DNA of 64,000 bases from Alistipes sp. GTDB taxonomy: Bacteria; Bacteroidota; Bacteroidia; Bacteroidales; Rikenellaceae. A program made the position numbers and the translations under genes. The stretch spans positions 1 to 64,000 of the forward strand of contig JAHHQN010000005.1 of the NCBI GenBank assembly GCA_020026375.1, given 5' to 3'. Numbering within the stretch: the stretch's first letter is position 1; each line of letters begins with the position of its first letter. Of the stretch, positions 15,584 to 23,751 are shown piece by piece. Under the pieces are notes generated by a model that had not been told where the DNA came from, ran no database searches, and saw only the letters and a program-made list of their open reading frames with translations.

Positions 15584-15627
15584 GAAGGCCGGATTCAGAC
15601 CGTTGATATGGTCTGAATCCGGCCTTC
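15584..15627. repeat. Perfect 18-bp inverted repeat with 8-nt loop
   Basis: GAAGGCCGGATTCAGACC pairs perfectly with its complement at 15610-15627. It lies after the AAA+ fragment and about 50 bp past the MATE stop on the other strand. Neither side has a long T run, so it may be a terminator for the leftward MATE transcript or a fold-back remnant of a mobile element. Confidence 0.7.
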
Positions 15628-15678
15628 TTCGGCAGACACCTCAACAATACAAGAGGTGATTGAAATTGAAATTGAAAT

Positions 15679-17679
15679 CTAAATCTTGCGCTCCTCCATG
15701 CGCTGCAGCCCCCTCATCGAGCGGAACATCAGCGGAAGGGTGACCGACAGGCAGAGCAGCTCGCCCACAGGTATGCTCAGCCATATTCCCAGACGCTCCT
15801 CGCCTCCGAAGGCGGCGAACACCCCGGGCAGCAGCAGGAGCGGTATCAACACGAAGACCAGCGACTTGCACACGGCTATCACAGCCGACTCCAGCGGTTT
15901 CTCGATGGCGGTGTGGAAGCTCGACCCGATGATGTTGACAAACGAGATGAGGTAGGCCGGCACCATGAAGGCGGCCGCCTGACAGGCCATCTCCGACAAT
16001 TCCGCATTGCCGTTGGTGAAGCAGCCGACAATCGGCTCACGGAACAGCAGCACCACCACGAAGAAGCCCAGACCGATGGCAAAGCTATAAGCCATCGACA
16101 CACGCAGCAGCTGGCGGATATGGTCGATGTTACGCGCACCCAGATTACGGGCAATCAGCGGATAGAGTGCCTGCGCCATGCCCAGTGTCGAGAAGTTGAC
16201 CACCATGTTGAGATAGAAGACGATGGTCAGCGCGGCGACACCCATATAACCCACATGACGCATGAGATAGAGGTTGAAGATGTAGGTGGTCACCGACGAG
16301 GCGATGCAGGTCACCAGCTCGGAGCTGCCGTTGAAGAAGATACGCCGTATCTCGCTCCAGCCGCCCATGCGGCGGCCCAGCTCGATGTGCGACGCAAGAA
16401 CGGCGGCCGACACACACGACGCGGCCACCGTGGCAATGGCGGCACCGCGCATGCCCCAGCCCAGTCCCAACACCAGCACGGCATCGAGTATGATGTTGGT
16501 CACACAGCTGATGCAGCCGCTCACGAAGACCAGCCGGGGTTTGTGGCAGAGTCGCACAAAGGCCTCGGTGAAGGCCGGCGACACATAGAAGAAGAGCAGC
16601 AGCGCAAACACCGAGAGATAGTCGCGCACATAGGGATAGAGGTCGTCATCGCACCCCAGGGCATAGCACACCTCGCGAAGGAAGGCCAGCACCACCACCG
16701 ACAGCAGCACACAGGTCACCGCCAGCACCACCAGCGTGAGGGTGGTATATCCTCTCATGCGCTGCCGGTCGTTCTGTCCCTGCGCAATGCCGCAGATGAC
16801 CACACCGCCCGACACAATCATGACGGCCACACTGAAGAAGAAGCTGGTGAGCGGCATCGTGATGTTGACGGCCGTCAGTCCCAGGTCGTTGCCCTGCTGC
16901 TCGGAGTCGGCAATCTCCCTGGCCAGTCCCAACAGCTGCTCGATGACCTCCTCGTTGGAGAGCATGCCCTTCAGGTAGTTGGACAACAGCATATTCAACA
17001 ATTCGGAGAATTTCTCGGCCTGCACCAGATTCGTGCGCTTGTAGAGCGTGACACGCTCGGCCAAAAGTTTCTTCAACAATTCGATGGCAATGTTGCGCTC
17101 CTTCATGTGGGCGATTTCGTCGAGGAAGGCGGCATCGAAGAGCGAAAATTCCGACTTCACATCGGAAAAAAGATTCACCACCCCGTCGCTCTTAATGCTC
17201 TGTTTCAGCAACTCGGCGATGCGGGTGTTGATTTCCTTCTTCGACACCCTGCCCTTGCCGACAATACGGGTCAGCGAGGTGCGCACTGCCTCGTAGAAGG
17301 CCACCTCAAAGCGCTGCGCCTCGTCCAGCAGACTGCGGCACAGCGTGAGGGAGTTGTGCAGAAGGGTCGCCTCACGGACAAAGAGGGTCTTGTCGTCCTG
17401 CCGTTCGACAGCCAGCATGAAGTTGACACCCCCCTTAATCAACAATGCACGGTCGGCGTCCGTTCCCGTGCGGAAGTGCGAATGGTCAAAACCGTGAAAG
17501 AGTCCGCGGCACACCTCCAGCTTCTCGCGGAACTTCACCAGTGCGATCACCTTGATGTCGGGATTGCCGAAATTCTGACGGTCGCGTCCCGTGTAGTCGT
17601 GCATCGCTTCCTTGAGCGCACGCGCTATGCCGATGTAATCGACCACCAGACCGCCCTCCTTGCCGTGGAAGTACGTCAA
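15679..17679 (-). CDS. Chimeric frame: HsdR C-terminal part fused to a MATE transporter lacking its N terminus
   Basis: Residues 1-268 match the C-terminal helical part of type I restriction subunit HsdR: KEGGLVVDYIGIARALKEAM (7-26), FREKLEVCRGLFHGFD (50-65), MKERNIAIELLKKLLAERV (192-210), YKRTNLVQAEKFSELLNMLL and SNEEVIEQLLGLAREI. From about residue 269 the frame becomes a MATE drug/Na+ antiporter: NITMPLTSFFFSVAVMIVSGG and hydrophobic helices to the end (about 398 residues, against roughly 450 in whole MATE proteins). The first 50-60 residues with TM1 are missing. The junction lies near nt 16868-16880 and the frame is kept. The only start near 17679 is TTG, and HsdR homology stops there, so the 5' end is also truncated. 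It is probably non-functional, although part of the MATE domain could still be made. Confidence 0.8.
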   Translation of the reverse strand: MTYFHGKEGGLVVDYIGIARALKEAMHDYTGRDRQNFGNPDIKVIALVKFREKLEVCRGLFHGFDHSHFRTGTDADRALLIKGGVNFMLAVERQDDKTLFVREATLLHNSLTLCRSLLDEAQRFEVAFYEAVRTSLTRIVGKGRVSKKEINTRIAELLKQSIKSDGVVNLFSDVKSEFSLFDAAFLDEIAHMKERNIAIELLKKLLAERVTLYKRTNLVQAEKFSELLNMLLSNYLKGMLSNEEVIEQLLGLAREIADSEQQGNDLGLTAVNITMPLTSFFFSVAVMIVSGGVVICGIAQGQNDRQRMRGYTTLTLVVLAVTCVLLSVVVLAFLREVCYALGCDDDLYPYVRDYLSVFALLLFFYVSPAFTEAFVRLCHKPRLVFVSGCISCVTNIILDAVLVLGLGWGMRGAAIATVAASCVSAAVLASHIELGRRMGGWSEIRRIFFNGSSELVTCIASSVTTYIFNLYLMRHVGYMGVAALTIVFYLNMVVNFSTLGMAQALYPLIARNLGARNIDHIRQLLRVSMAYSFAIGLGFFVVVLLFREPIVGCFTNGNAELSEMACQAAAFMVPAYLISFVNIIGSSFHTAIEKPLESAVIAVCKSLVFVLIPLLLLPGVFAAFGGEERLGIWLSIPVGELLCLSVTLPLMFRSMRGLQRMEERKI

Positions 17680-17745
17680 ACAACAATACGGAGAAGTGGA
17701 GAAAAAGGCGTACAGTATTCTTCAACAAGTCAATCAAATAAAAGG

Positions 17746-17782
17746 AAAAATCTCCGAAGGGGCTGACCTCTTCGGAGATTTT
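17746..17782 (-). terminator. Terminator of the UvrA-like gene
   Basis: Stem AAAATCTCCGAAG with CTTCGGAGATTTT and a loop of about 10 nt, 19 bp past the stop of the minus-strand UvrA-like gene, with T residues on the minus-strand exit side. Confidence 0.8.
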
Positions 17783-17800
17783 CGTTAGTGATATTTTCTT

Positions 17801-20050
17801 TTAATTAATAGCAGATTGTAAATAGCCGGCTGTGACCGACCGCTGATGTTCCAGCATCTCTTGAGGGGTGCCTTCGAAGATAACATTTCCACCCTCATCT
17901 CCACCCCCCGGACCTATCTCGATGACATAATCGGCGGCTTTGAGTACCTCCAGATTGTGTTCGATGAGGAAGAGCGAGTTGCCCTTCTCCACAAGGCTGT
18001 CAAAGAGATTGATGATGTGTTGTACATCCTGCAGATGAAGTCCGTCGGTAGGCTCGTCAAGCACCAATATCTGCCCTCCCTTGTCGAGGTGGGACGCCAA
18101 TTTCATACGTTGAAGTTCGCCTCCCGACAAAGTCGAGAGTGCCTGATTGAGATGGAGGTAGAAAAGACCCACATCCGACAGGGGACGGAGCTTATGCTCG
18201 ATGACCGTACCCCGGAAACGGGTCATCGCCTGACGCACGGTGAGATCCATGACCTCGGCAATGTTGAGCCCACCCATTTTGTAGGCCAAAGCCTCTTTCG
18301 AATAGCGCAAGCCGCCACACGATTCACAGACCGTCTCAATGGAGTCCATGAACGCCATCTCTGACACAATAACACCCTTACCTTGGCACACGGGACACCC
18401 ACCATCACCATTAAACGAGAAGAGACTCTCCTTGCGTCCACTCGACTTGGCAAACATCTTACGGATGTCGTCTGCCACACCAAGATAGGTGGCCGGGGTC
18501 GAACGCAGGTTTGCCCCGATGCTCTTTTGGCTGATGAGGGTCACCTTGTCGCCCTCACGGTCGTGGAACACCTGCATGAGCGAGCTTTTACCCGAACCTG
18601 CCACTCCGGCAATGACGGTGAAAAGTCCTTTGGGCAACTTCACGCTCACATCCTTGAGATTATGGAGCGTGAGGTGTTGCAATTCGAACCACTCCTCCGC
18701 CTTACGAACGGGAAATTTCAAACCCTTGTGTTCGCGGAGCAGACGACCTGTGAGGGTGTCGCCCTGCTTGAGTGCCTCGTATGTTCCCTCGAACAGCACC
18801 TCTCCGCCAAGTGCTCCCGCTCCGGGACCCATGTCGATGATGTGGTCGGCAATCTCCATCATCTCATTGTGGTGCTCGACCATAAGAACGGTGTTGCCCC
18901 GGTCGCGCAGCTCGATAATGGCATCGCTCAAGCGGTGGATGTCGTGGCTGTGGAGACCGACACTCGGCTCGTCGAGAACGTAGAGCATATCGCTCAGTGA
19001 CGAATTGTTGTATTTGGCAATCTTGCAGCGCTGTGCCTCTCCGCCCGAAAGTGTGCCCATAGGACGGTCGAGGGTTAGATAGTCGAGACCTATGTTTATC
19101 AGTGCGCCGATGCGGCTCTTCAGCGCGGACTTCATATCCACTGCCACGGGGTCTTCGATGGCGTCCAACCACGTGAGAACGTCGGGCAGAGCCATTTGGG
19201 TGATGTCGGCAATGTTCCGCCCGCCAATCTTACACGACAGAATCTTGGGGTTCAGGCGGCGACCGTGACACTCGGGACACACGCCCTGTGTGACAATGGG
19301 TTCGAGTTTCTTCCAATGCACCTTGGCATCGTCACGCTTCAGCATGCGGTTCATGCGGTACATCAGACCCTCATACTTGCCGTTTTTGTAATACTCGGCA
19401 GGGGGATTTTTCAGCGTCATCGGCTCCTGATAGAGGAACAGGTGCAGTTCCTCGGGGGTGAAGTCGCGGATTTTCTTGTTGGGGTCGTAGAGACCGCACG
19501 CCCCGTAGTAGAGCCAGCGCCACTGTCCCGGCTCGTAGGCCACATAGTTGATGACGCCGGGGTCGTTGAGACATTTGTCGAAATCGACCAGCTTATGCAC
19601 ATCTATTTCGGTAATCTCGCCCAGTCCGTCACAGCGTGTACAGCGACCCTGGGGGTGGTTGAACGAGAAGGAGTCGGAGTAGCCCACAAACGGACGGCCG
19701 ACACGCGAAAAGAGCAGGCGCAGAAGGCTGTAGATGTCGGTGTAGGTACCCACGGTCGAGCGCGTCTGTCCCGAGGGCTTATGCTGGTCGATGACTATCG
19801 CCGGCGGCAGGCTCTCGATGCGCCCCACAACGGGACGACCATATTTGGGGAGATAACGTTGCGCAAAGCTGGGGAAGGTGTCATTGAGTTCACGCCGCGA
19901 CTGCGCCGCGATGGTATCGAGCACCAGCGAGCTTTTGCCCGAACCCGAAACACCCGTAACCACGGTAATCTGATGCTTCGGTATCTCCACCGAAACGTGT
20001 TTCAGATTGTTCTGCGTGGCATCGAACACACGTATCTTATCACTTTTCAT
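17801..20050 (-). CDS. uvrA: UvrA-like excinuclease ABC subunit A paralogue (short form)
   Basis: A 749-residue tandem ABC ATPase. Module 1 has Walker A VVTGVSGSGKSSLVLDTIA (residues 30-48) and GTLSGGEAQRCKIAKY; module 2 has VIAGVAGSGKSSLMQVFH and STLSGGELQRMKLASHL with ILVLDEPTDGLH. Zinc-module cysteines are CTRCDGLGE, CPECHGRR, CPVCQGKG and CESCGG. The SLPPAIVIDQHKPSGQTRSTVGTYTDIYSLLR segment is typical. At about 750 residues, against about 940 for housekeeping UvrA, it lacks the UvrB-binding insertion, placing it with UvrA2/drug-resistance-type paralogues. DNA binding and ATPase activity are expected; a role in nucleotide excision repair is doubtful. It stands alone with its own terminator. 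Confidence 0.9.
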   Translation of the reverse strand: MKSDKIRVFDATQNNLKHVSVEIPKHQITVVTGVSGSGKSSLVLDTIAAQSRRELNDTFPSFAQRYLPKYGRPVVGRIESLPPAIVIDQHKPSGQTRSTVGTYTDIYSLLRLLFSRVGRPFVGYSDSFSFNHPQGRCTRCDGLGEITEIDVHKLVDFDKCLNDPGVINYVAYEPGQWRWLYYGACGLYDPNKKIRDFTPEELHLFLYQEPMTLKNPPAEYYKNGKYEGLMYRMNRMLKRDDAKVHWKKLEPIVTQGVCPECHGRRLNPKILSCKIGGRNIADITQMALPDVLTWLDAIEDPVAVDMKSALKSRIGALINIGLDYLTLDRPMGTLSGGEAQRCKIAKYNNSSLSDMLYVLDEPSVGLHSHDIHRLSDAIIELRDRGNTVLMVEHHNEMMEIADHIIDMGPGAGALGGEVLFEGTYEALKQGDTLTGRLLREHKGLKFPVRKAEEWFELQHLTLHNLKDVSVKLPKGLFTVIAGVAGSGKSSLMQVFHDREGDKVTLISQKSIGANLRSTPATYLGVADDIRKMFAKSSGRKESLFSFNGDGGCPVCQGKGVIVSEMAFMDSIETVCESCGGLRYSKEALAYKMGGLNIAEVMDLTVRQAMTRFRGTVIEHKLRPLSDVGLFYLHLNQALSTLSGGELQRMKLASHLDKGGQILVLDEPTDGLHLQDVQHIINLFDSLVEKGNSLFLIEHNLEVLKAADYVIEIGPGGGDEGGNVIFEGTPQEMLEHQRSVTAGYLQSAIN

Positions 20051-20158
20051 CGCTGTAATGTTTTTTGGAGGGAGGGGGTGTTGGGGCGTTCCCTTTTCTT
20101 GGGAGCTGTCCCAGTTTTGGGCGTTTCCCTTATTGTTTTCCCCCTCCGTAATCGAAAA

Positions 20159-20671
20159 TTATAACTCCTCGACCATCTCACCGCGCTGTTTTCTTACGGC
20201 GTGGCGCGATGAGGGTTCGGCGTCCTCGGCGGCATAGCCCACGGGGAAGAGGGCGATAAGCTCGTAGCCCGCCATTTCGGGGCAGAGCGTCTGCAAGCGG
20301 GGAGCATCGAAATAGCCCACCCATGTGGTAGCCAGTCCGAGGTCGGTAATGGCCAGCATGAGATGAGTGGCGGCAATGGCGGCATCGGTCTCGGCAAATG
20401 AGTGGTTGTCGAACGAACGAGTCCAGCCCTCGCTCTCCCGATAACCCACCACGAGGAAGGTATCGGCACCGAAGGTGTAGCGGGTGGTCGCGCGGACAGC
20501 TTCTTTCGCGGCTTCGGACTTCATCCAGAAGATTTTGAAAGGCTGGCGGTTGACCGCCGTGGGTGCGAGGTTTGCCGCCTCGATAAGTTGCTCTACCAGC
20601 GCGTCATCGACCTTGCGCTCCGAGAGCTTGCGGCACGAATAGCGCTCTTTTATCAATTCCTGAAAATTCAT
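20159..20671 (-). CDS. Nitroreductase family protein
   Basis: A 170-residue FMN-dependent nitroreductase of the small group. ERYSCRKLSERKVDDALVEQ (residues 8-27) is the N-terminal FMN phosphate-binding region; EAANLAPTAVNRQPFKIFW (about 31-49), the FAETDAAIAATHLMLAITDLGLATTWVGYF helix pair and the ELIALFPVGYA strand follow in the usual order. The substrate is unknown. The start at 20671 (MNFQELIKERYS) was chosen on homology; longer in-frame extensions run into the upstream deacylase gene. It lies 19 bp downstream of ybaK, probably in the same operon. Confidence 0.88.
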   Translation of the reverse strand: MNFQELIKERYSCRKLSERKVDDALVEQLIEAANLAPTAVNRQPFKIFWMKSEAAKEAVRATTRYTFGADTFLVVGYRESEGWTRSFDNHSFAETDAAIAATHLMLAITDLGLATTWVGYFDAPRLQTLCPEMAGYELIALFPVGYAAEDAEPSSRHAVRKQRGEMVEEL

Positions 20672-20690
20672 CTTTCTACTCTTTTTAAAA

Positions 20691-21167
20691 TTAACGTGTA
20701 AAATGTCCTGTCTGAGCATTCAGCTCGCTTTGCAGCACTGTCGGGGCGACTTCGACGGTGAGTCCTACCCTACCGCCCGAGATGTAGATGGTCTCCCAGC
20801 GGAGAACATCCTCATCGACAAATATCGGCAATCGGGTTTTCAGTCCGAAGGGTGAACAGCCGCCATGCACATAGCCCGTCAGCTCCTCGAACATATCTGG
20901 TTGCAACATGGTCAGATTGCGAACTCCGACCAACTGCGCCGCCTTCTTCATGTCGATACGACAGGCGGCAGGCAGACAGAAAACATAATAACCCCCATGA
21001 AGGTCTGTAGTGACGAGTGTCTTCACCAGACGCTCCACCGAAAATCCCATGTAGTTGGCCACATCTATGGCCGCCACGGGTCCGTCCACGGTGGGATAGG
21101 TATATTCTCTGAATGCGATACCCCTCTGTTGCAAATCTACAACAGCGTTTGTAAGTTCTGCCATCAT
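20691..21167 (-). CDS. ybaK: YbaK/EbsC family Cys-tRNA(Pro) deacylase
   Basis: A 158-residue trans-editing protein that hydrolyses misacylated Cys-tRNA(Pro). Family hallmarks are VERLVKTLVTTDLHGGYYVFCLP (near residues 44-66) with the catalytic Lys, AACRIDMKKAAQLVGVRNLTML, and the glycine-rich YVHGGCSPFGLKTRLPIFVDE segment. The length is typical. Two adjacent ATGs are available and I chose the first. It is the first gene of a two-gene operon with the nitroreductase, behind the TACTTTTG box at 21219. Confidence 0.9.
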   Translation of the reverse strand: MMAELTNAVVDLQQRGIAFREYTYPTVDGPVAAIDVANYMGFSVERLVKTLVTTDLHGGYYVFCLPAACRIDMKKAAQLVGVRNLTMLQPDMFEELTGYVHGGCSPFGLKTRLPIFVDEDVLRWETIYISGGRVGLTVEVAPTVLQSELNAQTGHFTR

Positions 21168-21218
21168 CTAAAATTATAAAGGTTAAACGTCAAATTTCTT
21201 CGTGAACCAATCACAGTG

Positions 21219-21226
21219 CAAAAGTA
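21219..21226 (-). promoter_or_regulatory. -7 box TACTTTTG for ybaK and the nitroreductase
   Basis: Minus-strand TAnnTTTG match 51 bp upstream of the ybaK start. Confidence 0.6.
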
Positions 21227-21518
21227 GAGACTTTTCATCAGTGGGGAGTTATACAAAATCCACCATAAATTATAAATCTGTTTCCGAAGCGCGATTTTCG
21301 TTATTTTTCCCGTCACAGGAGGGACGCGGAAAGACCGCAGCCCACCGCTACAAAAGCCAACGCCGCACCGGCAAGGGTGACAAAAAAATTATTTATCTTG
21401 TTACGTATTATCTTTACAAATGTACGGAATTATTTTCGAAAAAAGTCCTATTTTAGAGGCCATCAGCCCTCCTTCACCGAAGGATATATTCCGTCAAAAA
21501 AGCATCAAACATTCACTT
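21227..21518. other. Intergenic stretch, no gene seen
   Basis: No frame on either strand looks like a protein and no clear hairpin or repeat stands out. It probably contains the 3' region of the nitroreductase lipoprotein gene ending at 21519. Confidence 0.4.
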
Positions 21519-22148
21519 CTACTCCACAAACTTCACTTTTGACATATCGCGCGGTTTGGCATCAGGAGCTTCATCGGGATAGCCGAGGGCAATGGCATAG
21601 AGCAGTTCGTGGGTGTCGGGCAGTTGCAGACGCTCCAGCAGGTCACGCGACCCCTCGTCGGTCATCAGCCGCACGACCTGACCCAGACAGCAGGTACCCA
21701 GTCCCAACGACTGCGCCGCAAGTATGATGTTCTGCCCCAGCAGTCCGCAATCCACCTGCGAGAGGTCGTAGCCGCGGTCGTAGGCGATGAATATCAGACA
21801 CGGCGCACCGTAGAAGGCACGCGCGCCGTCCTTTGTCTTGCGGCCGGCCTCAAAGCGCGCATCAATGGCGGCCAGCAACTCGGGATTCTGCACCACACGC
21901 ACCTGCCACGACTGGCGGTAGCGTCCCGTGGGGGCGTTGATGCCGCATTGGAGAATGGTCTGCAACTTGTCCTGCTCCACGGCCACAGGTTTGTATTTGC
22001 GGATACTGCGCCGCGCCATGATGGTCTCGATGACGGGATTTTCCGATTCCGAAGGCGAGGACGGCGATGACGATGCACCGCAGGAGGTAGTCAGCAGGCC
22101 GAAAGCCATGGCAAGACACAACAGGCTCGAAGCCACGATTCTTTTCAT
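21519..22148 (-). CDS. Lipoprotein nitroreductase family protein
   Basis: A 209-residue nitroreductase with a lipoprotein signal peptide (KRIVASSLLCLAMAFGLLTTSCG, Cys at residue 23), so it is predicted to be membrane-anchored in the cell envelope. After a Ser/Pro linker the FMN domain follows: ETIMARRSIRKYKPVAVEQ (residues 41-59), QCGINAPTGRYRQSWQVRVV, and DCGLLGQNIILAAQSLGLGTCCLGQV. Exported nitroreductases of this kind occur in Bacteroidales; the electron donor outside the cytoplasm is unknown. It is monocistronic and unrelated to the nitroreductase at 20159. Confidence 0.85.
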   Translation of the reverse strand: MKRIVASSLLCLAMAFGLLTTSCGASSSPSSPSESENPVIETIMARRSIRKYKPVAVEQDKLQTILQCGINAPTGRYRQSWQVRVVQNPELLAAIDARFEAGRKTKDGARAFYGAPCLIFIAYDRGYDLSQVDCGLLGQNIILAAQSLGLGTCCLGQVVRLMTDEGSRDLLERLQLPDTHELLYAIALGYPDEAPDAKPRDMSKVKFVE

Positions 22149-22342
22149 GTTCTGTGAAGTTTTTTAGCGTTGTTTTTTGAGGTAGTAAAATTACGTTTTT
22201 TTTCGCACCTGCGAAAACTTCACCGCCGACATTCCGCCTGATTATGCCCCGTGTTCGCATTTCCGACACATTTTCTCGAAAAGGGGAGCAACGCACCAAA
22301 AGGTCTGGAAAAGAGGGGTAAGGAGACTCGCAAATATATACT

Positions 22343-22379
22343 TATATAGTTACATAGTTATATATTTACATTATATAAC
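22343..22379. repeat. AT-rich repeat site 1 near parA
   Basis: Contains TATATAGTTACATAGTTATA followed by TTTACATTATATAAC. It shares the core TACATA(A/G)TTAT with three other sites around the ParA gene pair. Confidence 0.6.
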
Positions 22380-22427
22380 CTCATAAAATAATATTCACGG
22401 GGTGTTGCACAACTCAAATAATATCAA

Positions 22428-22435
22428 TACATTTG
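22428..22435 (+). promoter_or_regulatory. -7 box TACATTTG for parA
   Basis: TAnnTTTG match 31 bp before the ATG at 22467. AT-rich repeat site 2 starts 3 bp downstream, at the expected transcription start. Confidence 0.6.
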
Positions 22436-22438
22436 CTC

Positions 22439-22456
22439 TATATAATTATGTAACTA
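22439..22456 (-). repeat. AT-rich repeat site 2 in the parA leader
   Basis: The minus strand reads TAGTTACATAATTATATA, the same core as sites 1, 3 and 4. Its position over the transcription start suggests autoregulation by the ParA pair. Confidence 0.6.
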
Positions 22457-22466
22457 TTTAACGAGA

Positions 22467-23123
22467 ATGGAGAATAAAATCGTATTATTCAGCAACATAA
22501 AGGGCGGTGTGGGCAAGACTTCGCTCTGCGCGCTCTTCGCCAGCTATCTGGCCGAAAAGGGCGCACCGGTCATCGCCATCGATGCCGACCTTCAGGCCTC
22601 ACTCTTCCGTCACCGCCAGCGCGAAACCGATGTCGACGGCGACACTCAGATTCCGTGGGGCGTGGAGCTGCTCAACACCTCCGACACCGAAGGACTGCAG
22701 GCCACCATCGAGAAAATGAAGAGTGTGCCGGGCGTGGTGTTGATTGACTGTCCGGGTAACCTCAACGACAAGAATCTGGCCATGCTCTACGCGGCGGCCG
22801 ACATTGCGGTCATACCTCTGTCGTTCGATCCCGACACGGTGGACGCAACGGGTATCTTCGTCAAGGCGATGAAAACCATCTCACAGGCGCGGCTGGTCTT
22901 CGTCCCCAACCGTATATCGGCTTCGGAAGGTAAGGCCGAGGAGCTGCGACAGCGCGCACAGACCACCGAATTTCTGGGGCTGGTCGGCACGGTGACACCC
23001 AGAATCAAGCAGAGTGTGGTCATCAAACGCTACACCACCCTCTATCCGCTCGAGAAGACGCAGCTCAACGCCATTGAGGGGGCATTCAAGAGAATCACGG
23101 ACGAAATGGAAATCAACCTGTAA
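22467..23123 (+). CDS. parA: ParA family partition ATPase
   Basis: A 218-residue MinD/ParA-type ATPase. The deviant Walker A FSNIKGGVGKTSLCALFA (residues 8-25) carries the signature lysine, AIDADLQASLFRHR is the A' motif, and VVLIDCPGNLNDKN near residue 91 is Walker B. There is no N-terminal helix-turn-helix, as in the small type Ib ParA proteins that work with a small DNA-binding partner. The next gene begins 4 bp downstream and is the likely partner. Small ParA proteins of Bacteroidetes plasmids and conjugative elements are close relatives; no transfer genes are seen here, so it is either a plasmid-derived remnant or an orphan chromosomal cassette. Confidence 0.88.
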   Translation: MENKIVLFSNIKGGVGKTSLCALFASYLAEKGAPVIAIDADLQASLFRHRQRETDVDGDTQIPWGVELLNTSDTEGLQATIEKMKSVPGVVLIDCPGNLNDKNLAMLYAAADIAVIPLSFDPDTVDATGIFVKAMKTISQARLVFVPNRISASEGKAEELRQRAQTTEFLGLVGTVTPRIKQSVVIKRYTTLYPLEKTQLNAIEGAFKRITDEMEINL

Positions 23124-23127
23124 GCGT

Positions 23128-23505
23128 ATGGCCACCAAGAAAGAGAGACCCTCCATCGAAAATCCGCTGGCAGGACTGGGACTCGATGACATCGTCAGAG
23201 GCATCACCACCCCCACCGCAGAACCGGTCGCTCCGACTGCGGAAGCCCCCCACTCCACTGCCGTCAAGGCCGCAAAGGAACCGCGCAAGCGCGCGACAGC
23301 CGCACAACGCCGGCTCGACGACAACCTCAACCGCTACACGGGCGTCAGCGAGCAGGGTGTGGCGATATGGTTACCGCGCGAGGTGAAGAAACGGCTGGAT
23401 TTGATACGCGCCAACGCCGACCGCAACATTCCGTTACGCTCGCTGGCAGCTGCCATCATCATGACCTATATCGAAGAGAACGAGTCGGTTATCGAGGATT
23501 TGTAA
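23128..23505 (+). CDS. Small ParA partner protein (DUF3408/ribbon-helix-helix-like)
   Basis: A 125-residue basic protein with a disordered Ala/Pro-rich N terminus and a C-terminal domain (GVAIWLPREVKKRLDLIRAN, then IPLRSLAAAIIMTYIEENES). That C terminus resembles the TraB/DUF3408 partner of ParA in Bacteroidetes mobile elements and has the strand-helix-helix pattern of ribbon-helix-helix DNA-binding proteins. The ATG at 23128 was chosen because it lies 4 bp after parA; homology does not extend further upstream. It is predicted to bind the AT-rich sites on both sides of the pair. The assignment rests on context and weak similarity. Confidence 0.7.
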   Translation: MATKKERPSIENPLAGLGLDDIVRGITTPTAEPVAPTAEAPHSTAVKAAKEPRKRATAAQRRLDDNLNRYTGVSEQGVAIWLPREVKKRLDLIRANADRNIPLRSLAAAIIMTYIEENESVIEDL

Positions 23506-23536
23506 TCGGGAGGACACAGAGTAATAATTATATAAA

Positions 23537-23566
23537 TATATAACTACATAATTATTGAGTTATATA
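23537..23566. repeat. AT-rich repeat site 3 after the ParA pair
   Basis: TATATAACTACATAATTAT at 23537-23555 followed by GAGTTATATA, 31 bp after the stop of the partner gene. Same core as the other sites. Confidence 0.6.
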
Positions 23567-23577
23567 TTACGATAAAA

Positions 23578-23616
23578 ACAGAGCGGACTTCCGACGAGAA
23601 GTCTGCTCTGTTTTTG
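23578..23616 (+). terminator. Terminator of the parA operon
   Basis: ACAGAGCGGACTTC pairs with GAAGTCTGCTCTGT (one G-U) across a 6-nt loop, followed by TTTTG. Confidence 0.8.
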
Positions 23617-23751
23617 TTTCACCACTCTGCACCGCTTCATCAGCGACTTTTTTCACGCGCAAAAGCCCCGTATTTTTTGCAAAGCTCAAATAATATGGAT
23701 ATTTTTGTTTGATGTAAAATCAATCAACCCGACTCATCAAATTTTCCAAAT

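Noticed and set aside
2954..17700. Insertion sequence or integrase in the accessory region
   Set aside because: No transposase or recombinase coding sequence and no paired terminal inverted repeats with target duplication were recognised on either strand.
15913..17766. Long plus-strand open frame opposite the HsdR-MATE frame
   Set aside because: The conceptual product is His/Gln-rich with no domain, and the opposite strand encodes recognisable HsdR and MATE sequence. It results from the GC-rich codon bias of the minus-strand gene.
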